From positions 22,518,262 to 22,582,261 of the forward strand of contig OY992540.1 in NCBI GenBank assembly GCA_963921195.1: DNA of 64,000 nucleotides, in the 5' to 3' direction. Of the stretch, positions 1 through 11,664 are shown piece by piece. Under the pieces are notes generated by a model. It made no database searches and had not been told where the DNA came from. It saw only the letters and a list, made by a program, of their open reading frames with translations. The translations under genes were made by a program, and so were the position numbers. Numbering within the stretch: the first letter of the stretch is position 1; each line of letters opens with the position of its first letter. This DNA is from Pegoplata infirma. Its lineage: Eukaryota > Arthropoda > Insecta > Diptera > Anthomyiidae.

Positions 1-2934
1 TGATAAACGATATTTATTAAACGAATACATAAATATTAAAAGATAAAAATGTTACACGGTTTTTGTGCAGACTTCTAGAATACATTTTCTAAAGTATTTT
101 TGCCTCCTAAACATAAATCTGTCATCAGAAAAAGTTGTATCGCCTTCTCGAGATATAGGCATTTTAGTTTTTTGTGGACCAATACCTCAAAACCAACAAT
201 TCTTTTAGTATTGGAAAAATGTATGTTAAATTTTTATATGAGGGTTTCTGCGTCAACCGAGCCACCCCTCTCTCCAAAATTGGTATGAGTTTAAAATTTT
301 TTTAAAAAATTTTGAAATTACTTAAAAATATTTACTTTTGAATGCCGAGAGACACCTTTTAAATTTCTATTGGCTGATCCAATGTGGCGCCCAATTTGTA
401 AAAAATATTACAGATTCGCTTAACTCTTTATATATGGGTTCTTGTGGTCGCTTAAAAAGAACTTGCAGTTCGATTTTTAAAATTCAAAATGGCGGACCCA
501 ACATGGCGACCAATATTTTTAAAAATAAACCGATTTGTTTGAAACTTTATATGCTCGGGGTTTTGGGGTCGCTAAAGAAGAATCTGAAGTTAGATTTTCT
601 AAGTTCAAGATGGTGGATCCAACATGGCGATAAATGATCCGACCCAGTGGCGTATACAGGGGGGGGCCGCGGGCCCGGGAAATAGGAATAATGTCTTAAA
701 ATATTAGCATTTTTCTCAGAATCTAAGACTTTTTCTATAGGAAAATTTTCTCAGAATCCGAGAGTTTTTCTTTAGGAAAAATATTTTAGAATCTAAGACT
801 TTTTGTATACTGTTTTCTTTTTTAAAAGGTCTCAGAATCTGAATAATTTTTCTTAAAGAAAAGGCGAAGATTTTCTCAGAATCTAAAACTTTTTGTGTAG
901 AATGTTTCAGAATCTAAGAAAATGTGCTAGACTAGAAATATCTCAGATTCTGGGAAAATGTCTTACAATCGGAATCTTTTCTTTTAGAAAAGTATTTTAT
1001 GAATATATTTATAGAATCATTTTCTAAAGTGACTTTTTCCCGAGAAACGTTTTTCATTGAAAATATGATTTAGAGTCTTTCACTTTTTCTATAACAAAAA
1101 CTGTCTTAACTGGAAATTGTCATAGAATCTTAGACTTTTCTTTGAAAAAAATTTCAGATTCTGATAATATTGGAAAAATTTATCAGCATCTGATACAATT
1201 CACACATTAAAAAAAGACTTAAGTCTCTCAAAAAATTTTAAAATATTAAAAAATTTTAATTTTTTCCCCAACAGTTTTAAACTTACAAAAAAATTAAGAA
1301 TCTGATTGTGTTACATTCAGTCATAGAGTAAAAAAAGGAACAGAGGTACGATTAGCGAAAACTTCGTGGAACCCAAATTGAGAACTACGATTATTTCAAG
1401 GCGGGCTCTTTTAGATAATAGAATAGATAAATTGTTTTGTTTTCTTTTCATTTTCCTTTTAAATGCATTCGTTTTTTTTTTCTTTACTTCCTTTTGAAAT
1501 GATGGGTTTATTGTAAAAACTCGATAAGCAACCGTTCATTTTATGGTGGTTTTTGCTTTAAATCTTTTAAAATAATGTAGAAAATAGAACTTTTTCAGAA
1601 CTTTTATTCTTAATATACTTGTACGAAGGGTTGAGGCAAGACTTCTGTCAAAAATCTGTCAATGGAACATCAGCAGAAGGCGAAAAACACGAAAAAATAA
1701 AATGTTGCTTATCAAGTTCTTGCAGTAAGCCCTTCAAATGTATTTAGGGTTTCACTTTTTTCTTCGATTTCCTTTTGAAAGGTATTTGGGGTTTCTCTTT
1801 TTTTCAATTTCCTTTTGTAAGTATTCTGGGTTCTAGCCCGAGATAATCGAAGTTCACGGCTAAAAAAATTAACAAAAGAAGTGCGTTTTCATCCGTAATA
1901 TCTCTTATTCTTCTTTACTTTGTGATTCAGTTCAAGGAAAAGATCGAGACAAATTCTAAAACATGTGCTGTTATAAAAATTTATTGTAAAAAATTGACAA
2001 CAAATTTTGGGCCCCCACCGAAATAAAATCCTGGATACGCCCCTGATCCGACCTAATATTCGGTTCGGCTAAAAAGCCGAGGCGAATATTCTGCCACATT
2101 TTTGGCCGAATAAAGAATAATTATAAGATATTGTAGTCACGTGTTGAAAAATGCACCAAACTCGTTTATGAAAAATTTCAAGCAAATCAGGTTACATAAA
2201 AAAAAATGGTCGCCATGTTGGATCCGTCATTTTAAATTTGGGAAATTCTACTTCAGATTCTAATTTAGCAACCCAAAATGCGTAAAAAGTTTTAAGTCAA
2301 TTATTTTTAAAAAGTATCGCCATATTGGATCCGCCATTTTGAACTTAGAAAATCAAACTTCAGACCCAAAAAACCAGTGCATACAATATTTCAAGCAAAT
2401 CGGTTTATTTTTAAAAATATTGGTCGCCATGTTGGGTCCGCCATTTTGAATTTTAAAAATCCAACTGCAAGTTCTTTTTAAGCGACCACAAGAACCCATA
2501 TATAAAGAGTTTTAAGCGAATCTGTAATATTTTTTACAAATTGGGCGCCACATAGGATCAGCCAATAGAAATTTAAAAGGCGTCTCTCGGCATTCAAAAG
2601 TAAATATTTTTAAGTAATTTCAAAATTTTTTAAAAAAATTTTAAACTCATACCAATTTTGGAGAGAGGGGTGGCTCGGTTGACGCAGAAACCCTCATATA
2701 AAAATTTAACATACATTTTTCCAATACTAAAAGAATTGTTGGTTTTGAGGTATTGGTCCACAAAAAACTAAAATGCCTATATCTCGAGAAGGCGATACAA
2801 CTTTTTCTGATGACAGATTTATGTTTAGGAGGCAAAAATACTTTAGAAAATGTATTCTAGAAGTCTGCACAAAAACCGTGTAACATTTTTATCTTTTAAT
2901 ATTTATGTATTCGTTTAATAAATATCGTTTATCA
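1..2934. mobile_element. Foldback-type element, long inverted arms
   Basis: The first bases of the window are the reverse complement of bases up to 2934 (position n pairs with 2935-n), almost without mismatch for roughly 550 bp. The inner parts of the arms are made of diverged direct repeats of about 100-130 bp, each holding a GGATCCAACATGGCGA-like core (near 485, 612, 2215, 2325, 2430). The right arm has more repeats than the left. A hAT element (645-2045) sits in the loop region. The 62-codon frame at 100-288 and its identical mirror at 2647-2835 are only consequences of the palindrome. The element may extend left of the window, so its true end and target duplication are unknown. Confidence 0.8.
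645..2045. mobile_element. Non-autonomous hAT element with 8-bp TSD
   Basis: The ends are CAGTGGCGTATACAGG and, inverted, CAGGGGCGTATCCAGG, which fit hAT termini. The 8-bp duplication ATCCGACC lies at 637-644 and 2046-2053. The first 500 bp carry a degenerate ~30-35 bp repeat with core CTCAGAATCTAAGACTTTTT. No transposase frame is visible in 1401 bp, so it needs a helper. It interrupts the foldback element; removing it and one TSD restores a continuous target. Confidence 0.88.
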
Positions 2935-4588
2935 TTTTTTTTCCATACACACATACGTATGTATGTGTATTCAATTTTTATTGTTTTCAAATTGTAATAT
3001 ATTCAGTTTTTAAGTTTTCTAAACAAGCATGTTAAATATTTTCAAATTTACCAAATTGCAATTTTCGGAATTTGAAATTTACATTTTTAGCATTTTAAAT
3101 GTTTTGAAATTTGCTAAAATTGCAATTTTAAAATTTGCTGTGGCCAGTTTTTTTTTTTTAATTTTAAAATTTTTAAATTTGCTGTCACCAGTTTTTTTTT
3201 CATTTTCAAATTTTCAAATTTGCTAAAATATTTTCTTCAGAAATTTTAAAATTTGAATATATTCATTTTGAAAATATGTTCAAGTTTGAATCTATAAATT
3301 AGCAATTTAAAAAATTGCTTTAGTATTCTAATTTTTAAATTAGCAATAAAGAAAAATATTGAAGGCGTGAAATATTTGTAGTATTATATTGTTTAAAAAA
3401 TTTTTTGTGTATGCTAATTGTAAACCCTGTTTAAAAGCACTCCAAATAGAAGTACTCCGTACTTTTTTTGCTGGGTTCTTAAAAAGTTGTACATAACTTT
3501 TCATTGTTCGTGTTCTGATTCATTCAAATTTAAAAGTCCTTTTCAAAATTGAATGCAGTAATTGAAAAAATATCCTTGGGAAACTACTAAAACTTCCTTA
3601 TTCCTCAACAACTCATAAAATATTTATCACAAATCCTTTTTTTTCTTCAATTTCTTAAGAAAGTTAAGACATTACACTAATTGGTAGGATACAAAAAACC
3701 ACTAAAAAGACTAGTTCATGATAAAACACTTAAACAGTGGCGCCGGAATTCGTGGGAATTTGTTGACAGTTTAACAAAATTTACATAATATTTATGTTTT
3801 TTTTATGTTTATACACAAGTGTCAAAATTAACGCAACACTCATTAAATGCTTGTTAACCTTATGAGTGGTAACATTACGTACGTGCAACCTACAAACACT
3901 TAGAAATGAGCGTGACTCCTTGTTTTCCCATTGTAGTTGTTGGTTTTGAGTGGTGCACAGTAATGTAAAACTTTTTTTTTATTTTACAAAATTGTCGCTA
4001 ATTACTTTTGCTACATGTTACAGGCATGTTCTCGTACATGTTTAGTAAACTACTTACAACTGACCATATGTGTAACACGAAACCACAATTATCATAAGTA
4101 TTAAAAAAAGGGAAAAAGGGTGGTTTTGAGTATTCAAAAGAAATAGTAGTAAATTATTTTAAAACATGAAAGAAAAATTTAAACAAATTTAAACAAATTA
4201 GTAAAATGTTTCAAAATTCGTTTAAAATTTTTCTTGTTAAACTAAATTTCTAAATTCCCTTTCAAAAATTTATTGATTGATATTTTTTGTTTTAAATCTC
4301 CTTCAATTGGTTACACTTTCTTCAATAAATCCCTCAATATTAGTCAAGCTTGTCAGTATAACAAATTTTCTGTTGTTCAAATATTAACAACTTTTTTTTT
4401 TTGTATAATTGTGCAAATTATCTAAAAAATTTGTGATTTTATACCTTAAAAATAAATGTTTTTAAAAATGTATCTCATACATAATTGATCGATTAGTTGT
4501 GTTTTTTTAAAGACAATATTATCCTGTGAAGCACCCTACTGTCAAACCGTATAATTTGTATGAATGTGGTAGACCTTATAAACCAGTG
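2935..4588. other. A+T-rich stretch, nothing recognised
   Basis: Simple A/T-rich DNA with scattered AAATTTTAAAATTTG-like runs (3030-3330) and a short self-complementary ACATACGTATGTATGT patch near 2950. I see no coding region, RNA gene or element end. The 65-codon frame at 3029-3226 is low-complexity Phe/Leu/Ile and looks accidental. Confidence 0.6.
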
Positions 4589-4860
4589 CACTATAGGAAA
4601 TTTTACCCATTTTTTGGCCAAAAGTCAAAATTAAAATTTTTGCAAACATTATTTTTTTTCACATTAATATAAAAAAAACTTAACAAAGTAAACAATTCTT
4701 TCTCAATTTTCGACAGAATTGATGTACTGTCACTTTATCAGTAGTTTTTCTTGCAATTTCTTACTTAGTTATAAAATAACGATTGAGAGCAGCGAATTTT
4801 GTGATAGCTTCTAACAAAAGTTTTTATATTTAGAATTTATAGTTTTTAAAAACTAAAAAA

Positions 4861-5582
4861 TGGAAAATAATGTCAAAGGTGAGTACTTTAATGATAAATA
4901 GTAAAATGTTGGTGAACTCATCTATTAGATCGATTTTATTGGAAAAATTGAAGTGACCTTAAGATGAACTTATTGAAGTATGAATTGGAATTTTATTTTG
5001 ACTTTAAAAAAAATGATAGCATATGTTAGCTATAAAACCATAAAAGTTCTCTAGGACAATCAATTACCTTCCGAATTTAAAAAATTTCAAGGTCGGATAT
5101 GTGCAAACTTTTTTTTTATACCCATTTTTCCAGGTGACTACTGAGTGCCAAATTCAGAGTTATTTAATACATGGCGAGAGAAATAAAGCAGAGGTGGATA
5201 AGGAGCCGCTATTTCTGACCATTTCTTTGCATACATTGCTGAGAGTGAATGTTTCGAAAACTTTAAACAATATATAAAGGAGGAATTAAGAATATTTTGT
5301 TCAAATATAAATATGAAAAGGATTAAAAGTTGTAGGAGTTTGAAAATTTTTGAAAGACAGCATGCTGTTTGGCTTAAAGGCAATACTTGGCTAAAAAAAA
5401 CTTGAAACGCAGCCTGCCTCCACTAAATCGAAACTTGGGCGACCGCAATTAACTTTTTTGTCAAAATCTGCGAGAACAAAAATACGAGTTACAGCAGAAA
5501 TCTCTAAAGATCTAAATAGGGAAGTTGAGCCCCTAGCTCTTGCATCATCTACGGCTGCCCGTAGTGGCATTTTGAAATGTAG
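4861..5582 (+). pseudogene. Decayed transposon-encoded protein, unrecognised family
   Basis: A candidate start ATG at 4861 is followed after six codons by a GTGAGT donor-like site; an acceptor-like TTTTTCCAG ends near 5131. Downstream, one frame reads ISDHFFAYIAESECF...FKQYIKEELRIF...LKIFERQHAVWL up to a stop near 5405. A second frame, from about 5409, reads a basic stretch with LGRPQLTFLSKSARTKIRV. The order 'charged helix, WL, then GRPxxxFxxxSxRTK' resembles proteins carried by some insect DNA transposons, but I do not recognise a catalytic core. At least one frameshift and one stop break it. The intron is a guess, because joining those two sites leads quickly to a stop. Confidence 0.45.
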
Positions 5583-5704
5583 TTGACGACTTGGAACTCA
5601 AAATTAAAATTTTTGAATAAAATCCTTATTAAAAAGTAGATTTGTTTGACACTTCTTAACATTGTTAAAATAAATTTCTACTGTTATCTTCGAAAGTTAG
5701 TGTA

Positions 5705-5865
5705 CACTCAAAAAAAAAAATATTGTAAAAACAGTTTAGAAAACCATATAATCTATCAAGGATCTAAAAAATCTTAGATGCGGCAACTTATTACCCGGGA
5801 TCCCTGTTTGGAACTAATTATTAGGTAATTTTTTAGGTAACTTTACTAATTTTTTTTTTTGAGTG
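5705..5865. mobile_element. 161-bp TA-flanked MITE
   Basis: The ends are CACTCAAAAAAAA and its inverse TTTTTTTTTGAGTG, with the dinucleotide TA on both sides (5703-5704, 5866-5867). This is the pattern of a mariner-type MITE. It lies inside the 4589-6001 transposon and so is younger than it. Confidence 0.75.
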
Positions 5866-6001
5866 TATGAAAACCTTTAAGAGTCACTCCCTCCCTCTAA
5901 AGAGTCTTCCAAAAGTCAAATAAAAAAAAATCAGTCAAATCGGTCCAGCCGTTTGGCTGTAAATAATTTTGGCCAAAAAAAGGGTAAAATTTCCTATAGT
6001 G

Positions 6002-6757
6002 CAGTGGTGTAACAAATTGATTTTTTTTTTTTTTCAATTGAGTAGAGTTGTTGGACATTGTTTGGTTTTTATTTTTTGGCGCAAACTATATATTTATTGT
6101 GCAAAATCTTTTACTTTTTTTTGAGGACAAAATCAATGTAATAATGTACAATAATTTTGCTTGAAATTATAATTTCATGCTCAACAACACATGCCAAAGT
6201 GCTAAAATATGTTTTTTTTTTTTTTAATTTTAGAGAAATTTTACAAATAAATTTTAAGATATTTTCTGTGGTAATAATATCATCAGTTTAACGCCTATTT
6301 GTCAAGTTAACCGTTGCAAATTTTTAGAGATTTTTTCTTGTATCTCAATTAATTGAGTAGAAAAATGTTTAAAATTTAAGAACAAGATGAAATATAACGG
6401 TTGAAAATGTTTCTACAGTTTTGTTTTACTGGTCCTTATTTGGAAAATTTTTAATTTTTGCTGCTCCTACACCCTGGATTTGTTAAAAGACCTTATAAGT
6501 AAATGTTAAAATTTTGGAATAATCGATTAACTCTTTGTCCTCGCGAGAATCAAAGTTTCGAGTTTTGGGAAAAAAGTTACTCAATTAAAAAAAAACGAAT
6601 GCGTTAGAAAATGGATAAAAATATATTTAAGTTTACTACAATTTTGTTTCAGAAAATTTAAAAAAAAATAATTTCGGGGATTTGAAAAATGTGTTAAATT
6701 CAATTTTTTTTTTTGGTTCTCAAATTTATATGGGTTACGGATATCGCAAAAAGTTTA
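6002..6757. other. A+T-rich stretch, nothing recognised
   Basis: No gene, element end or repeat could be assigned here. The stretch contains T-runs and short hypothetical frames only. Confidence 0.55.
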
Positions 6758-6758
6758 T

Positions 6759-7516
6759 ATTTATGCCCTACACTACTCTGTAGTACAGTGTATAATGAGT
6801 TTGCGCTGATGTTTGTAACTACCCAAAATATTGGTCCTAGACCCACTATAAAGTATACCGATAAGCCCAGAATCACATTTTGAGTCGATTTAGCTATGTT
6901 TGTCCATGTAAACCGTGTAAACACGATACAGCTCGCAATTTTTAACCAATTGACTTAAAATTTCAAACTTAAGCCTCTCTTGCCCCAAGGACGAAGCCTA
7001 TTGAAATTAATTCATGTTTAGACCTAGCCCCATATAATGGTACTCTTTAATTTTGGCTCAAATGACTCTAATAACCGTATTATAATAGTTCTTCTTTCGA
7101 AATTTAGCTGGTAAAAGTGTTTTGTATTGACAAATCTCTATTCCGAAGAAATCGGACCAGTTCTTCTTGTAGCCCACCTTCACGATATTCACATAAATCT
7201 CTCAAATTTTTGCAAAAATATAAAATATTTTATTAAAATTTTGTTTGTGTGTGTTTACCGCGTACTTTAATAACCTAATCAAATCTGATTATAATCAGAC
7301 CATTTTTGGACCCCAATGAAAATTTCGCCCGATATTCAGTTAAAAATGTTTGTTGGCTACAAATAGAAGCCTATTTCATTCAAATCTGGTTTGTGAGTGT
7401 TTTTTACAATTATTAAGGATTTGATAAAAAAATATTTGAAAAAAAACTAAGAACCCATTTTCCGGAGTGTAGGGTATTATATGGTCGGTCATGGCAGACT
7501 ATAATTTTCTTACTTG
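6759..7516 (+). mobile_element. mini-me-like repeat, type B
   Basis: It begins with a hairpin (CCCTACACTACTCTGTAGTACAG, written here in two halves around the TAC loop) and runs through ATTGGTCCTAG, CGATTTAGC and GCCCCAAGGACGAAGCC blocks that recur at 16481, 18507/19698 and 30370. It ends with ACTATAATTTTCTTACTTG. Dipteran mini-me repeats, usually grouped with Helentron/DINE-1 non-autonomous rolling-circle elements, have this organisation: hairpin, GTCY tract, T-T insertion. The GTCY tract is degenerate in this copy. Confidence 0.65.
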
Positions 7517-7517
7517 T

Positions 7518-7735
7518 TATACCCTCTACTCTAGTGATAGAGGGTATATATAAGTTTGTCATTCCGTGTGTAACACCTCGAAATATTGGTCTACGACCCC
7601 ATAAAGTATATATATTCGTGATCCTCGATCGATTTTAAGATGATCTAGCGATGTCCGTCTGTCTGTTAAAAACACGCTAACTTTTGAAAGACTTTACGGA
7701 AGCTCCTGAAGTTTGGCATATATCTTGGGCATTAC
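7518..7735 (+). mobile_element. mini-me-like repeat, type A, truncated
   Basis: It starts with the hairpin TATACCCTCTACTCTAGTGA and continues into GGTCTACGACCCCATAAAG, the GATCTAGCGATGTCCGTCTG block and AAACACGCTAACTTTTGAAA. It breaks off after about 220 bp. It directly abuts the type B copy, separated by a single T. Confidence 0.7.
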
Positions 7736-8354
7736 TCACAACAACAAATAACAAATTGTTTTAGTCCAATGGACTATCATATGTAAAACTGTTTTAAATA
7801 TTTTTGTTGGTTATTGACAATCGTTGTCTTACTAGTATAGTACAATTTCTTCGTCTTTCTAATTCCCATTGTAGATAGAGTCGAATATGTATTAATATTT
7901 TAGTTTGTGCGCAAACGATTTGTCATTAGACTCGTTTGCTACTTTTTAGTCAATCGTTTTTTGCTTAATAATCTTGACAATGGAATCTAAATAAATTTAA
8001 AACAGAAAAATAATTTTCTTGAAAATTATGCTATGAGAATATAATGGTTTTAATTAGTAAAGAAAATAATGGCCTCAAGCCAGAATAAACATCCTCAAAA
8101 TATAATATTTTAAAGGTCGAATAAAACAGTTTTTATTTTTTATAAAAATTATTCAGAATTTGAACTAAATTCAACAATTAGTTATATTAATTAAATATTT
8201 AATTAATATTAAGCTGAAAAAACAATAAAAATATTAATTAAAGAAAATTAAAAATTTGATTAAACAATTAATTATATTAATTAAAAATTTTATTGATATT
8301 AAATTAAAAAAAATTAAAATTTTAATTAAAATAAAATATACCATATTATTTTCT
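7736..8354. other. A+T-rich stretch with two repeat fragments
   Basis: Around 8065-8120 the words GGCCTCAAGCCAGAATAAAC and AAAGGTCGAATAAAAC resemble the Penelope-like unit at 37520-37600. From about 8155 to 8358 the sequence is a TTAATTAAA-rich repeat ending in TATTATTTTCTGTA. That matches one half of the TA-flanked CACAGAAAA element at 20939-21701. The rest is unassigned. Confidence 0.4.
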
Positions 8355-8740
8355 GTATACAGGTTGTAAATGTGAACCGATTTTTTGGAAATTCAGAATT
8401 TAAGCTTTTATCAGGATAATAAACAAGTGCCTTGATTTTTTTTTTTAATCGGACCTACAAGGAAACTATTTCAGGGTGGACACTACATTTTTAATAAAAT
8501 TTACAGATGTTATAGGTGAAACAAATAAAGGGGAACTTGTCTTATGTTTATGTTTTTGAATTGCAGATGGGCGCTGGTCATTGCAACTCAAATGCGTGAC
8601 TCAAAAAAAAAGTGAATCACGTGTGGGTGATGTTCATTTAAGTCATGTGAGTGATTTTCATTAAATCATTATAAGTTGAAAAAATTCTGAGTTGGTGATT
8701 ACAGAGTAAGTCGAATTTTTGCGTGTGTGATTAATTTTTT
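8355..8740 (+). repeat. Dispersed repeat R, copy 1
   Basis: The sequence from GTAAATGTGAACCGAT through GGACCTACAAGGAAACTATT and TCAGGGTGGACACT to TCGAATTTTTGCGTG recurs at 31095-31430 and 31440-31725 with the same order of blocks. No coding potential or element ends are evident. Confidence 0.65.
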
Positions 8741-8794
8741 GTTAGCTTGATTTAATTTGTTTTTAATAACGGATTTATTTGTATTTTTCTTACA

Positions 8795-9261
8795 AAAACA
8801 TTGTCTTATGGTCCTAGGCAGGGTAAGTTCGGAAATGAGCCAAATCAGACCAGGGAAAAAAAGTTCTCCCTTGAAGAACTAAACCAACCTCTTAAAAAAA
8901 ATTTTTGAGGTTTTTTTGTATTTTTGTGAACCAAATGAGACTTCTGCGAACATAAAAATTTTCGTTTATAGTCCTGCGCTTGGACCCAGGGGATTAATAA
9001 ATGTAGCTTTTTTGACCGTCCCTCTTTTAAGGGCGTGAATAAAAAAATAATTTAAATAATTATAAAACTATAATACTTTATGCACAAATCAGACAAAAAT
9101 GAACTTGAACACATACCGTGAGGGCGAAGGAGTCACACAGCTCACCGACCCCTCCCCCTACCTGCCCCCCCCCCTTAAAACAACACTCCTGTAAATTTAT
9201 TTTTTTTACATGTTGGAGGGTATAATAGATTCGGTACAGCCGAATTTAACACTCTCACTTG
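8795..9261 (+). mobile_element. mini-me-like repeat, type C, 3' part
   Basis: It matches the second half of the complete type C copy at 27143-27831, from TGGTCCTAGGCAG onward. It ends with the hairpin ATTCGGTACAGCCGAAT, then TTAACACTCTCACTTG and a T-run. The region contains C-rich runs at 9145-9175. The 5' half is missing. Confidence 0.65.
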
Positions 9262-10143
9262 TTTTCAATGTTTTTCCGACGGAGGATCCTACATTCCAAA
9301 TTTAAAGTGTCTAGGACAATTATTTCAGGAAATATAAAAAGTACCAATATATTTTTTTCTTATTCCATAAGAATAAGCAATTTTTTCAGAGGTGGTTATG
9401 GATCTTCAAAGTACCTTTCCCCCTGGACCCATTGTACCCGTTTACAAATTTAATAAGTGTAGGACCCCAAGACATATTTCAAGATTTAAGATTCAGCCAT
9501 CTATCTCTTTTCGTAAAGCTCCATTGTGATTTCATCAAACAGACGGATGGTTTCATAACGAAGTTTCAGCTGGAAAAACAAAATCTCATGGGAGTGACTG
9601 CATTGTTCTTCATATTTCCTGTGAAATTAAACAGACACAAATAGTGTCGATTCAGACACAAACATTTTCTGAAAATTTGTTACATAGCGTTATTCTTAAA
9701 ATTTGATCTTAACATTATTCTACATAATATTTCATTTATCAAATACTATTGCCCTAAAAAATATATTTCATAAGATTAAAAACAATATCCTTGTTACAGA
9801 TTCTAACACTAAATTTCATTGACATATTGGAAATTTTATTAATAGATTTGTTTAAACATATCCTTTTTTTAAGCACAGCAAAAAAAAAGGCAAATCCTTT
9901 AAATACACATGTATCTCTTTGTCAAATAGCCAGCAAGAAAATGGTGTTAATAACAAGCTTCTATCGCAGCAGAAAAAACTGAAAAGGGTCTACCATAAGA
10001 TACAATTGGTTACACATACTTTCTTCTTCCTTCAAATTTTATATTTTCCACCCATTGCTATACAAATATTTACAATGTGGCTTATTTACACCAAAGGATG
10101 GGTTCACTAAAAAATGGAAGTTAATTTGAAAGCGTAAGAAAAA
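9262..10143. other. Unassigned stretch
   Basis: Several overlapping 60-70 codon frames occur, but none has recognisable motifs. I see no element termini or repeats shared with the rest of the window, apart from a possible remnant at 9270-9340 that resembles the helitron-satellite wording (GATCCTACATTCCAAATTTA). Confidence 0.45.
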
Positions 10144-11139
10144 CAAGTAGAAAAGTTAAATTCGACATGGCCGAATCTATGAATACCCTCCACAATGCCC
10201 ATTTTAAGTGATAGTAAATTTTCTAACGTGAAAAAAATAACAGTTATGATTAGAAATATTTAATTTTGTGTAAAAATATTTGTTTTTTAGTAGTTTTTGA
10301 AAAAAAAAAAATACTAATTTTTTTTTGAGTGTAAAATTTTTTTTTTGAGTGTAAAATTTTTTCGAATTTTACATTCAAAAAAAAATTTACTATTTTTTTT
10401 TTGAGTGTAAAATTTTTTCGAATTTTACATAAAAAAAAAATTTACTAATTTTTTTTTTGAGTGTAAAATTTTTTTTGAGTGTAAAATTTTTTTCGAGTTG
10501 TTGTTTTGATATAAAAATATTTTTGAGTGACAAAAATACGTTTTAAAATATTTTTGTGACTTACCAATGGTTTTAAAACAGGTTTAACGGGTTTTCACCA
10601 CGTGAATTTAAGGTGAAGCTACTCTGATATTCACGGTTTTGCTAATAACTTTTGAACCACTGGACCGATTTGGCTGAAATTTAATACGAACTAGGCTGGA
10701 GGAACGAAAAATATATATGCCAAGCTTCAGCATCCTCAGAATTGATTTTCGAAAGTTATAGTGCTTTTTATCTCATAAATTCACGAAAAACCCTTGCCGA
10801 AATTCAGTCTTTTGCTCATAACTTTTGAACCACTGGACCGATTTCGCTGGATTGCAATACCAACCTGACCAGGTAAATGCCCAACATATATGCCAAACTT
10901 CAGGAGCCTCCGTAAAGTCTTTCAAAAGTTAGCGTGTTTTCAACAGACAGACAGACAGACAGACGGACAGACGGACGGACGGACGGACGGACGGACGGAC
11001 GGACATCGCTAGATCGTCTTAAAATCGATCGAGGATCATGAATATATATACTTTATGGGGTCCTAGACCAATATTTCGAGGTGTTACAAACGGAATGACA
11101 AACTTATATATACCCTCTATCACTAGAGTGGAGGGTATA
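10144..11139 (-). mobile_element. mini-me-like repeat, type A, full length
   Basis: In reverse orientation it runs from ACAAGTAGAAAAGTTAAATT (with the GGCCGAATC half-hairpin) to the palindromic CTCTATCACTAGAGTGGAGG end. It includes a GACAGACAGACGGACGGACG microsatellite (10943-11003), the complement of the (GTCY)n tract typical of mini-me elements. Near 10310-10500 is an array of TTTTTTTGAGTGTAAAA units. Related full copies lie at 43862-44738 and 50285-51285. Confidence 0.75.
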
Positions 11140-11664
11140 AAAATATAAATTGACCAAGTAGTCAACCATAATCAACCTCAGTGGCCAGAAATCACATTTG
11201 ACCAAGTCAATAAGTTTTAAAGTAAATATTTTATATAAAGAATTATTTCTATATGTAGTGTAGTACAGTATAGTTCAGTTAGTGTATATTTATTTTGGGG
11301 GTCCAAAGAGAAGAAGAATAAGTATAAAAAGGATATCCGTTAATCATGAAGGATGAAGGATATGGTAACCCTGAAGAATATAAAATACACAAAAAGGTGA
11401 CAAATATTTTTTTTTTTGGATTTTATTTTATAATGTAACATATGCTAGACTAAAGGTTACTTCCGGTCAATTTGTTACAATTGTTCAGAAAATAATATTT
11501 TCTATACAAAAAGATTTATTTAATTTAAAATCAGCACGTTTGAAAATTATTTAATTTAAAGAATTATTTTAGTTGTTATACAAAAAAAAAAAGTAAAAAA
11601 TTTAAACTTGACTTTTGTATTTTTTTTATTAATATTTCAGTTAGGTTTCGCGTGGATATAGGTA
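11140..11664. other. Unassigned A+T-rich stretch
   Basis: No gene, RNA or repeat end recognised. Confidence 0.5.

Larger units (their letters stand above)
4589..6001. mobile_element. TIR transposon, unassigned superfamily, with CAGTG flanks
   Basis: The left end CACTATAGGAAATTTTACCC is matched inverted at 5982-6001, and the complementarity continues through a GGCCAAAA block. The 5-bp sequence CAGTG abuts both ends (4584-4588 and 6002-6006) and is the likely target duplication. The element is 1413 bp including a 161-bp MITE insertion at 5705-5865. It carries a broken reading frame (4861-5582). I cannot assign a superfamily from the termini alone. Confidence 0.75.

Noticed and set aside
100..637. 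62- and 99-codon frames at 100-288 and 338-637
   Set aside because: They lie in the arms of the foldback element, the first has an exact mirror copy, and neither has a recognisable domain.
2807..2817. A second CTGATGA hammerhead core near 2807
   Set aside because: No GAAA box or stems I and III could be found around it.
4861..5131. Real spliced gene with exon 1 at 4861-4879
   Set aside because: The donor and acceptor look good, but joining them gives a stop after three codons and the downstream frame is broken. Kept only as a comment in the pseudogene entry.
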